A DNA stretch of 21,351 nucleotides from assembly GCA_017484235.1 (NCBI GenBank), contig JAFUTM010000273.1:1-21351 (forward strand), given 5' to 3'. The stretch is from Selenomonadaceae bacterium (GTDB lineage: Bacteria > Bacillota > Negativicutes > Selenomonadales > Selenomonadaceae). The notes under the pieces were generated by a model. The model had not been told where the DNA came from. It made no database searches and saw only the letters and a list, made by a program, of their open reading frames with translations. A program made the position numbers and the translations under genes. Each line of letters begins with the position of its first letter. Position 1 is the stretch's first letter. Below, in pieces: positions 7,789 through 14,717 of the stretch.

Positions 7789-9711
7789 TTATTCTTCGAC
7801 TTTATACATTGTGTAAGTTAAACCGAAACCAATGGCAAAGCCGATTGCATTAACCAACAGATATTGTGGAAGCTGACCATTCATATAGAGCAGCATACCT
7901 GGAAGAACGGTAATACCCATACCAGTACCGGCAAGACCGAGGAAACTGGAAACAGCACCGCCAGCTGCACCACCGCAGCAGCCATAAACGAACGGTTTCA
8001 TAAAGCGAAGGTTGATACCGAAGATTGCCGGCTCAGTAATACCAAGAAACGCCGGAACTGCTGATGAAACATAAAGAGCACGTTTCTTTGGATTCTGTGT
8101 CTTGAGAGCAACTGCAAGAGCTGCACCGCCCTGTCCGATCGTTGCGCAGGTGATGATCGCGTTGAACGGATCGGCATTGATTGTGCTGAGGAGATAAATC
8201 TCAAGAGCACTGAAGACGTGATGGACACCGAAGATAACGATAACTTGCTGCAGACCGCCAATGACAAGACCACCAATGATTGGAATGTCGAGGAAGTTTT
8301 GAACAGCACCAAAAACAACTTGTTCCAGACCGTGCATAATAGGACCAACAACGAGGAAACCAAGAAGCATTGAAATCAACAGCGTCAAGAACGGAGTAAC
8401 AATTAAATCAATAATATCTGGAATGAATGTTTTGAGCCAATGTTGCAATTTAGCTGCAAAAATACCTAATACTAATGCTGGCAACACTGAACCTTGATAA
8501 CCGACGAGCGGTATGGTGACGAAGCCTAAATCAAGTGGAATTGGCACTTTACCGGCATAGTCGGCAATTTTAGCGGCTTCTTCCCACGTCATTCCTAATT
8601 CTTTGAGATCGTTTGCAAATCCACCGACGACATATGCGTTAGGCAGAGCTGGGAAAACGAGCATTAAACCAAGAACGATACCAATAACTGGAGTACCGCC
8701 AAATTTATTCATTGTTGACCAGCAGACGAGAGCTGGTAAAAATGCAAATGCTGTATCTGTTAAAACTTGTGTCATTGTCAGGAACGTTGGATCCCATTCG
8801 CTGCCCAAAGAAAGCATCGCACCACGAAGACCCATAAAAAGACCTGTTGCAACGAGGACTGGAATAATCGGAACGAAAACGTCACCGAGTGTACGTGAAA
8901 TTTTCTGAACTAAATTCATCTGCTCATAAGCAGCTTCTTTATTTCCACCGCCCGCAAGAGATGGTTTTAATTTGATAAATTCATCAGTAACTTTGTCAAC
9001 AAAACCTGTGCCGCAGATAATCTGATATTGCTGTGCTGCAAAGAACTGACCTTTGACGCCATCAATGTTTTCAATTTTCTTTTCCTGGATTTTAGATTTG
9101 TCGTTGACGATAAGACGAAGACGAGTTGCGCAGTGCTCAGCAGAACGAACATTGTCTGGACCGCCGACATATTTCATAATGAGTTTAGCAACGCGCTCTT
9201 CATCAGGTAGATTGTCATATTGAGCGTCGTCAGCATCTTTGGTAACTGCTGCGGCACCTGCATCAGCAGCCGGTGCCTTTGCAACGACTTTTTGATCGTT
9301 GAGTTCAAATGTGATGTCGCCAAATTCAGTGTGGTTGGTTACGACAACCGGAGTAGTAGTGTCAAGGTTTGCCGCTTTGATGCCTTCTGGATCAAATTCA
9401 AGCAATAACTGACCTTTTTTAACTTTGTCGCCCTGTTTAGCTTTAGGCGTAAAGTTTTTACCTTTGAGGGTAACAGTATCCATACCAACGTGGATTAAGA
9501 GATCTACACCGTCATTAGAGTGCAGACCGATTGCGTGATGCGTGTCAAAGAAAACGGTTATTTCACCGTCAAAAGGTGCATAAACCTTGCCTTTTGGATT
9601 CTTGACCGCAGCACCACGACCCATTGCGCCGCCCGCAAATACCGGATCGTTGACTTCATTAAGAGGTATCAACTGACCGTCAAGCGGACTACTTAGTGTG
9701 ATGTCTTTCAT
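7789..9711 (-). CDS. PTS sugar permease, fused IIA-IIB-IIC (glucose/beta-glucoside/sucrose superfamily)
   Basis: This 640-residue protein couples sugar uptake through the inner membrane to phosphorylation from HPr. Residues 1-145 form a Crr-like IIA domain with the phospho-His in LLIHVGMDTV (H74) and a second His pair in THHAIG. Residues 170-250 form IIB with the phospho-Cys in EHCATRLR (C194). Residues 265-640 form the membrane IIC domain, with FGVHHVF at 494-500 and the substrate-loop signature GITEPAIFG at 557-565. The HH motif points to the sucrose/trehalose/MurNAc branch rather than to BglF, but the sugar cannot be fixed. The IIA-first order is the reverse of the common B-C-A layout. No hydrolase or antiterminator gene is adjacent. 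AGGAGG lies upstream of the ATG. It has its own promoter and terminator and appears monocistronic. Confidence 0.93.
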   Translation of the reverse strand: MKDITLSSPLDGQLIPLNEVNDPVFAGGAMGRGAAVKNPKGKVYAPFDGEITVFFDTHHAIGLHSNDGVDLLIHVGMDTVTLKGKNFTPKAKQGDKVKKGQLLLEFDPEGIKAANLDTTTPVVVTNHTEFGDITFELNDQKVVAKAPAADAGAAAVTKDADDAQYDNLPDEERVAKLIMKYVGGPDNVRSAEHCATRLRLIVNDKSKIQEKKIENIDGVKGQFFAAQQYQIICGTGFVDKVTDEFIKLKPSLAGGGNKEAAYEQMNLVQKISRTLGDVFVPIIPVLVATGLFMGLRGAMLSLGSEWDPTFLTMTQVLTDTAFAFLPALVCWSTMNKFGGTPVIGIVLGLMLVFPALPNAYVVGGFANDLKELGMTWEEAAKIADYAGKVPIPLDLGFVTIPLVGYQGSVLPALVLGIFAAKLQHWLKTFIPDIIDLIVTPFLTLLISMLLGFLVVGPIMHGLEQVVFGAVQNFLDIPIIGGLVIGGLQQVIVIFGVHHVFSALEIYLLSTINADPFNAIITCATIGQGGAALAVALKTQNPKKRALYVSSAVPAFLGITEPAIFGINLRFMKPFVYGCCGGAAGGAVSSFLGLAGTGMGITVLPGMLLYMNGQLPQYLLVNAIGFAIGFGLTYTMYKVEE

Positions 9712-9867
9712 TTAGGTTCTCCTCCTTTTTGTTAAATAAAAATATAATTCTTCAAAACAGAATTTAATTGTAATATTCATAAACATAGAAAAATGAACAT
9801 ATAAACTATAAAAATAACATAAAATTAGAAATATGAAAATTACATTAAAAACTATTTCATAGATTAT

Positions 9868-9896
9868 ATATTAACTGCATTTTGATGAATTGTCAA
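9868..9896 (-). promoter_or_regulatory. Promoter of the PTS gene
   Basis: The minus strand has TTGACA (9891-9896), a 17-bp spacer and TAATAT (9868-9873). The predicted leader of about 145 nt before the ATG is very AT-rich. I see no convincing antiterminator-type hairpin in it. Confidence 0.65.
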
Positions 9897-10015
9897 ACTA
9901 TTTTATATAAAAATATTTTATTTATGTGAAATATTTTTAAAGATTTATGTTTAGTTTAGACGTATAAATAAAAATTTTTTTTAATACAAGGAAAATTATA
10001 ATTTATATCGAAAAA

Positions 10016-10048
10016 TAACACAAGTGTTAATATATATTAGTATATTAA
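10016..10048 (+). promoter_or_regulatory. Tandem palindromes upstream of the acidic protein gene
   Basis: The 376-bp gap between the divergent PTS gene and the gene at 10088 is very AT-rich and has no ORF. Near its right end TAACAC-AA-GTGTTA (10016-10029) is a perfect inverted repeat. TTAATATA-tattag-TATATTAA (10027-10048) is a second one that overlaps it slightly. They end 39 bp before the ATG and could be an operator or part of the promoter. AT-rich palindromes can arise by chance. Confidence 0.35.
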
Positions 10049-10087
10049 TGAAATGGATTTCTGATTTAAGACAAAGGAGGTAATATT

Positions 10088-10876
10088 ATGGCAAATGCAG
10101 TTGGTTTAAATTATACTAAACTGTTTAACCGTACTGACACAATCGCCAATGCCCGCACGCAATCTTCAGGTAAAAATTCTGCGGCTGCCAAAGGCATTAT
10201 TGAGCAGTACGACAGTAATTATGCGGTTGAGCTTTCTGACAACGGTTTGAATGCATTAAAGCAAAAACAAAACAATGCAGTCGATAATACCAGCACTAAA
10301 AATTTTTTAGCTGATGAAACAAAACTTTCTTCAAAGGCACAAGATTTTCTTGGTAAATTACGTGACAAATATGGTGATTACGACTTTATTATTGCTGATG
10401 ATGTAGATGATCCGCAAAGTCTCACAGCTCAAAGTGAAAAAGGCTATTCCGTTATTCTTTCGTCTGAAGAAATTGAAAAGATGGCTGACGACGAAGATTT
10501 TGCTAACAAAATTATGAGTAACGTTGACAAAGCAGTCGGCGTAATTGATGGACTTTTTGAAGAATCACTTGACAAAGGTGTACAATTCGCAAGTATCGGC
10601 GCGTCAATCGACAGTGACGGCAACACGAATCTTTTTGCAAGTCTTGAAAAGATGTCTGAGGAGCAGCAAGAACGTTTTGAAAAGCTCAAAGAAAAACTTG
10701 CTGAACAAAAAGACAAAGCTGACGATGAGACTGCTGATGAAACCAAAACTAAATCGGAGCCAATATCTATTTTTGCTAAAACTGCGAAGGTCGAAGCTGA
10801 CTCTGCTGACGAATTGCTCAAAAAGATTTTTGAAATTGATTGGGAAAATATTGATGAAGAAGAATTTGTCTTTTAG
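10088..10876 (+). CDS. Acidic soluble protein of unknown function, possibly DUF6033-like
   Basis: This 262-residue protein has no signal peptide or membrane segment. Residues 1-80 are polar and low in complexity. Residues 80-145 form a compact-looking segment around SSKAQDFLGKLRDKYGDYDFIIADD, then a stretch ending in LSSEEIEKMADDEDFANKI. Residues 190-230 are a charged, probably coiled-coil stretch rich in E, K and D, and the tail is very acidic (NIDEEEFVF). The central pattern recalls a Firmicute family I remember as DUF6033, whose function is not established. That match is from memory only. AAAGGAGG lies 7 bp before the ATG, and a strong terminator follows at once, so it is a single-gene transcript. 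The ribosome binding site and terminator suggest good expression. Confidence 0.8.
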   Translation: MANAVGLNYTKLFNRTDTIANARTQSSGKNSAAAKGIIEQYDSNYAVELSDNGLNALKQKQNNAVDNTSTKNFLADETKLSSKAQDFLGKLRDKYGDYDFIIADDVDDPQSLTAQSEKGYSVILSSEEIEKMADDEDFANKIMSNVDKAVGVIDGLFEESLDKGVQFASIGASIDSDGNTNLFASLEKMSEEQQERFEKLKEKLAEQKDKADDETADETKTKSEPISIFAKTAKVEADSADELLKKIFEIDWENIDEEEFVF

Positions 10877-10891
10877 TTATGATTATAAAAT

Positions 10892-12031
10892 TTACAGCAC
10901 CGCCACTGATGGCGGTGTTTTTTTATTTAACAGATTTTTGCGTGATGAATAGAAACGAAAACTTAAAATAATGGCAACTGCTGCAATGTAAATAAAAAAT
11001 TCACCGATCTCACTTGAAATGTCAGACAGTCCGGCACCGCGTTGAATAATGTCGCGTGTAAAGTGGAACTGCCACGTCAATGGGAAAATGTGACTGACTG
11101 TCACAACCCAAGATTGAAGATGAGTTAGTGGATTCGTCACGCCGCCTAAGATGAAGCCGCCAGGTATAAATAATATCATTCGACTTGAAGCTATTCCAGG
11201 ATTCGCGGCAGTCCAGCCGAAGAACAAACTTAACATTCCTATCGTAAAAGCCATTAACAACTGTATCGTGAGGAACGCAATTATTGTGCCACTGAAGACG
11301 AGATCGCCCCAAATTCTCAGAATTGCAAGCCCGACCATTTGACTCGTCAGCAGACATATAATATATGGCACTAATCTGACAATCAGCGTCCAAGGCGTAC
11401 CATTCATCAAAATGCCGTCTAATTGATGCATCATTCGCAGTCTTGGAACCATTCCAATCGTTGCAAATACGAAGAACATTGAGCCAAAGAAGAATAAAAA
11501 TCCTTGAGTCTGCGCATTAGAAGTGGAGCCAGCAGGATTGAATAGATTGCGGCCATTCAGACTGATTGAAGCGTTTGTTGAAGCGGCATTGACGGAATTA
11601 TCAATCGCAATTAATTCATTCAATGCTTGTTTGATGTCAGCAGTCAACGCCGTATTAGTGTTGTCGTAAAACACGCCGATTGAGTCATCTGAATTGCTAT
11701 AACGATTCTTTTCGAGATCGCGAGGCAAATAAATTACAGCGGCAGCATTATCACGATAGAACAGTTCTTTAATATTCATCGGATTATTTATAACGTCAGT
11801 AACCTTCATGTATTCCGAAGCATCAATCTTACTTATGAGTTCGTGAGAATATCGCGAATTATCGAGATCAATTATCGCGACGGGTGCGTCTTTTGCAAAA
11901 TTGCCACTCATCAACACGGACAGAATGACACTGATAACCATTGCAACCATAATACACACTTTCTCGTAAGGCATACCCTTGCCGCTAAACAGAAAATTTA
12001 TTTCATCTTTAATTGATTCTAACAAACTCAT
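10892..12031 (-). CDS. ABC-2 type transporter permease (YhhJ/YbhS-like)
   Basis: This 379-residue inner-membrane protein has the layout of ABC-2 permeases of the drug/daunorubicin-export type. One N-terminal membrane segment (about 25-43) is followed by a large outside domain (about 45-175, starting APVAIIDLDNSRYSHELI). Then come five or six membrane segments between about 180 and 365. The partner ATPase and a membrane-fusion protein usually lie next to such genes, but neither is in the window. It is the third gene of the kinase-regulator operon, 9 bp after the regulator, with AGGTG 5 bp before the ATG. A role in export or resistance under that two-component system is inferred from this context. 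Its last ten codons (KKTPPSVAVL) are antisense to the terminator of the convergent gene. Confidence 0.88.
   Translation of the reverse strand: MSLLESIKDEINFLFSGKGMPYEKVCIMVAMVISVILSVLMSGNFAKDAPVAIIDLDNSRYSHELISKIDASEYMKVTDVINNPMNIKELFYRDNAAAVIYLPRDLEKNRYSNSDDSIGVFYDNTNTALTADIKQALNELIAIDNSVNAASTNASISLNGRNLFNPAGSTSNAQTQGFLFFFGSMFFVFATIGMVPRLRMMHQLDGILMNGTPWTLIVRLVPYIICLLTSQMVGLAILRIWGDLVFSGTIIAFLTIQLLMAFTIGMLSLFFGWTAANPGIASSRMILFIPGGFILGGVTNPLTHLQSWVVTVSHIFPLTWQFHFTRDIIQRGAGLSDISSEIGEFFIYIAAVAIILSFRFYSSRKNLLNKKTPPSVAVL
10898..10924 (+). terminator. Rho-independent terminator of the acidic protein gene
   Basis: CACCGCC (10898-10904) pairs with GGCGGTG (10911-10917) across a 6-nt loop, followed by seven T. 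It lies inside the 3' end of the convergent permease gene. There is no T run on the other strand, so it acts rightward only. Confidence 0.92.
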
Positions 12032-12040
12032 ACTGACACC

Positions 12041-12730
12041 TCAAATTGCGTTAAATCTATAACCGCTGCCCCAGATCGTTTCGATGTGGCGAGGCTTGTT
12101 GGGATTGTGCTCAATTTTATCACGAATGCGGTTTACGTGAACTGTAACTGTCGCCGAGTCACCGAGTGCATCCAGTCCCCAAATTCTCTCAAACAATCGC
12201 TCACGGCTGAATACGATGTTTGGATTCTGTGCAAGGAAGACAAGCAGCTCAAATTCACGATTAGCAAGCGTAACCTCATTGCCGCCAACAAATACTCTGT
12301 GCGCATCAAGATTTATTACCAAGTCATCAAAGTTCAGAATGTTTGCTTGATTCTTTCCACCTGTGAGACGTTCGTATCGTGCGATATGTGACTTTACCCT
12401 TGCGACAAGCTCACTTGGGCTGAACGGCTTGACAATGTAATCATCAGCACCAAGACCAAGTCCGCGTATCTTATCAACATCTTCTCGTTTAGCTGAGACC
12501 AGCAAAATTGGTGTCTCCTTGACTTTGCGAATGTTGCGGCAAATTTGAAAACCATCAACACCAGGCAGCATAATATCAAGCAAAATTAAATCATAATCGT
12601 TTGCAAGTGACTTCTCAAGACCTTCAGTTCCATTCGCCGCAAGCTCCACTTCAAAGTCATTTGCCTCAAGATAGTCGCGCTCAATCTCAGTGATCTTTTC
12701 ATCGTCCTCAATGATAAGCACTTTCTTCAA
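12041..12730 (-). CDS. OmpR/PhoB-family response regulator
   Basis: This 229-residue regulator has an N-terminal receiver domain with the acidic pair E8-D9-D10, the phospho-acceptor D52 in LLDIMLPGVDG, a conserved Ser79 in LLVSAK, and K101 in YIVKPF. The C-terminal winged-helix DNA-binding domain (about 130-229) includes LTLANREFELLVFLAQNP-like and SATVTVHVNRIRDKIE segments. Such proteins dimerise on phosphorylation and bind direct repeats about 10-11 bp apart. Four such hexamers lie in the promoter region of this operon at 14066-14104. The start is a TTG with AGAGGTG 7 bp upstream, inside the end of the kinase gene. The 2-bp gap to the kinase gene implies translational coupling and a cognate pair. 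Confidence 0.95.
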   Translation of the reverse strand: MKKVLIIEDDEKITEIERDYLEANDFEVELAANGTEGLEKSLANDYDLILLDIMLPGVDGFQICRNIRKVKETPILLVSAKREDVDKIRGLGLGADDYIVKPFSPSELVARVKSHIARYERLTGGKNQANILNFDDLVINLDAHRVFVGGNEVTLANREFELLVFLAQNPNIVFSRERLFERIWGLDALGDSATVTVHVNRIRDKIEHNPNKPRHIETIWGSGYRFNAI

Positions 12731-12732
12731 TA

Positions 12733-14046
12733 TTATTCACCTCTCGATATTGGTAGTGTAATAATGATTGTCAGGCCGCCGGAAGATGAGGTTTCTGCTC
12801 TGACTTGACCATTAAGTGAGTTGATTATCTGTCTGACAATCGCAAGACCAAGTCCGCTGCCCTTTGCAACATTCGTCCTTGCCTTATCAGTACGATAGAA
12901 GCTGTCAAATAATTTTGGCAAGTTTTCAGCGTCCACGCCAACACCATCATCAATAAATGCAATTCTAACTTTATTTGATTGTACTTGAATGTTAATCTCA
13001 ACATTTACAGACTCATTGCGCTTGTACTTAATGCTGTTATTCAAGAGATTATCGACAACACGAGCAAATTGCGCATAATCAATCAAGACTTTGTCTTTAA
13101 TTGGTTCTCCAGTGAGCATTAGATTGAGATTCTTTTCCGCAAAATAAGTTTTCTTCTCAGTGACAAAATCGACAAAGTAGTCATAAATTGCAACTGCCTC
13201 AGTGTGAAATTCAATTCGACCTAAATCCAGCTTTGAGAACAGGAACAAAGTATCAACCAGGCTCGTCATATTGTCCGCAGTTTCAATCATCATATCAAAA
13301 TAGTGCTGCCGCTTCTCTGGAGTGTTTGCAATTCCGTCGCGCATTCCGCTGATATATCCTTTGAGCGCAGTGAGCGGAGTTGCCAAGTCGTGACTGATTC
13401 CTGCAATCAATTCTTTACGGTTGTTGTCATAGCGCGCAATCTGTTCAGACATTAGACGTGCAAGGTATCGACCAAGCAGAATAATCACAATTATCGTTAT
13501 CGCTAAGATTAAATATAAAATAATTTCTGCAGCTTTCTTGACGTAGTTGTCGTGAATTTCTCCGCGCTTGAAAAATGATCTATCGCTTACAGCCAAGACC
13601 GTTATTTTATTTTTCGGTGAAGTGTATCGAAATGCAAATCCATTCTCAGTCCAAATCTCAGCAGCATTTGAGTGGCCAAGCAAGTGATGAACGCCTCGTT
13701 CAAGATGATGTAACTCAGTGCCCTCAGTTGCATATAGTAATTCGCCATCTTGGATTATCGCAGTTTTGATACCTTGATCTTCGAGCAGTTGGCATATCGG
13801 TATGATTTTATGCAGGGATTTATTTTTCTCAACCTTAATTCGCAGTTCACCGAGAAAGTATTGTGTTGCAAATATTGAGGACTTTTCAGGCGATATCAAC
13901 ATAAGTAGTTTATATCTGGTCGTGTCCGAGTGCTTCAAACCAATGAATGCGAGTCCGCCGATCAGTGTAAGCAGGCAGACCGGCACAAAGACCATCTAAA
14001 AATTTGCAATCAGCAGACGTCTTCTAATCGAAATTTTTTGCAGCAT
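12733..14046 (-). CDS. Sensor histidine kinase, interrupted by an amber codon near the start
   Basis: The intact frame 13995-12733 gives 420 residues: membrane helix (about 2-20), outside sensor domain (about 21-155), second helix (about 156-176), short linker without a clear HAMP domain, and kinase core. The core has the phospho-His in GISHDLATPL (H202), the N-box NLLNNSIKY, DDGVGV at 349-354 and GSGLGL at 379-384. The ATG at 13995 has no ribosome binding site. The natural start is the ATG at 14046, 8 bp after GAGGTG. From there the frame reads MLQKISIRRRLLIANF, then TAG (13996-13998), then MVFVPV. The lead fragment is the usual positive cytoplasmic N-terminus and beginning of the first membrane helix. 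Translation may restart at the ATG that touches the TAG. Otherwise the kinase is lost. Confidence 0.88.
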
Positions 14047-14065
14047 TATCATCGCACCTCGAAAA

Positions 14066-14104
14066 TTTAGAAATATTTTTCAAGCCGTTTAGAATTTGTT
14101 TAGA
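14066..14104. promoter_or_regulatory. Candidate OmpR-type operator: four hexamers at 11-bp phasing
   Basis: TTTAGA occurs at 14066, 14088 and 14099, with a degenerate TTTTCA at 14077, so four units sit exactly 11 bp apart on one DNA face. The last two extend to GTTTAGAATTT and GTTTAGATTTT. Phased direct repeats are the normal binding pattern of OmpR/PhoB regulators, and one is encoded in the operon this region controls. The units lie over the -35 position of the rightward promoter and downstream of the leftward -10. Confidence 0.6.
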
Positions 14105-14119
14105 TTTTCCAATTATACT
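14091..14119 (+). promoter_or_regulatory. Candidate promoter of the PepSY gene, with weak -35
   Basis: The -10 box is TATACT (14114-14119). The -35 position, 17 bp upstream at 14091-14096, has no good match but lies within the phased repeats. This is the usual layout for a promoter that needs an OmpR-type activator. Confidence 0.5.
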
Positions 14120-14141
14120 ACAAACATAAAAGATATTTCAA
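14112..14141 (-). promoter_or_regulatory. Promoter of the kinase/regulator/permease operon
   Basis: The minus strand has TTGAAA (14136-14141), an 18-bp spacer and TATAAT (14112-14117). It overlaps the -10 of the divergent promoter. The phased repeats fall just downstream of its start point, where binding would repress. Confidence 0.6.
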
Positions 14142-14167
14142 TTCTATTTGATATGGAGTGATTGATA

Positions 14168-14495
14168 ATGAAGATTAAAGAAATTCTCGACATTGATATT
14201 AAGGCAAGGTGTCACCCTCATTGATGAAGCCGCAGTCAAGAACATCGTCGCAAAAACTATCGGCGTTGAGGAAAGTAACATAGAATTCCACAAAATAAAG
14301 CTGAAAAATTATCAAGGCAAGTATTCCACTGAGTTTAAGCCGGTCTATAAAGTGAAATGCTTTGCAAATGGTGTGAAGTATGAGTTGAGAATCGACGCTG
14401 TGAGTGGCGAAATTCTCAATGACAAGGATCATTTTCACCACGATGAAGGAAGAATGCAGCACAACGATCCTCAGCACAATCAAAATGCCAATTAG
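14168..14495 (+). pseudogene. Small PepSY-domain protein gene with a frameshift near the start
   Basis: An ATG at 14168, 9 bp after GGAG, opens a frame that stops after 18 codons (TGA at 14222-14224). The remaining protein is in the +1 frame, from about 14193 to the TAG at 14493-14495. It starts GVTLIDEAAVKNIVAKTIGV and ends with YELRIDAVSGEIL and a His-rich tail. This is a PepSY domain: a helix with VxxIV, then a beta sheet ending in the IDAxxGEIL signature. Joining the pieces gives MKIKEILDIDIK followed by the domain, so one base was lost or gained between about 14195 and 14212. There is no signal peptide. Its position opposite the two-component operon, over shared operator repeats, suggests it is a regulon member or accessory modulator (inference). 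Confidence 0.72.
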
Positions 14496-14511
14496 AAATC
14501 CAGGTGCCTTA

Positions 14512-14543
14512 GTTAGCAGCCGAATTGTGCCGCTAACTTTTTT
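14512..14543 (+). terminator. Terminator of the PepSY gene
   Basis: GTTAGC (14512-14517) pairs with GCTAAC (14532-14537), possibly extended inward by GC/GC past a mismatch, followed by six T. The rest of 14544-14641 shows nothing clear. Confidence 0.75.
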
Positions 14544-14641
14544 GTTGCCGGCGATTGTGGTGCAATGATTGTATTGAAGTTTATTTTTCAATAATTATCA
14601 CTAAATAGTTAAAGGCTTCTGGTAAATGCATTTTAATTTTA

Positions 14642-14697
14642 TTGACAAAAAAAATTTCAGTTATATAATAAATAAAGTTGATAACATTATATAACTG
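14642..14697 (+). promoter_or_regulatory. Promoter of the CstA gene with a perfect 12-bp inverted repeat
   Basis: TTGACA (14642-14647), a 16-bp spacer and TATAAT (14664-14669) form a near-consensus promoter. CAGTTATATAAT (14658-14669) includes the -10 box and is repeated in perfect inversion as ATTATATAACTG (14686-14697) after 16 bp. The repeat spans the -10 and start region, so a repressor site is likely. A hairpin at the start of the mRNA is the alternative. Confidence 0.65.
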
Positions 14698-14717
14698 TTA
14701 AGGTAAGGACTGATATT

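Noticed and set aside
9712..9867. LicT/SacY-type antiterminator hairpin in the PTS leader
   Set aside because: Only a weak AATTCT/AGAATT stem is visible. There is no recognisable RAT element paired with a terminator, and no antiterminator gene nearby.
13996..13998. Reassigned TAG (stop-codon recoding) as the explanation for the in-frame amber in the kinase
   Set aside because: TAG is used as a normal terminal stop in at least three other genes here (5663, 10874 and 14493), so a genome-wide reassignment does not fit.
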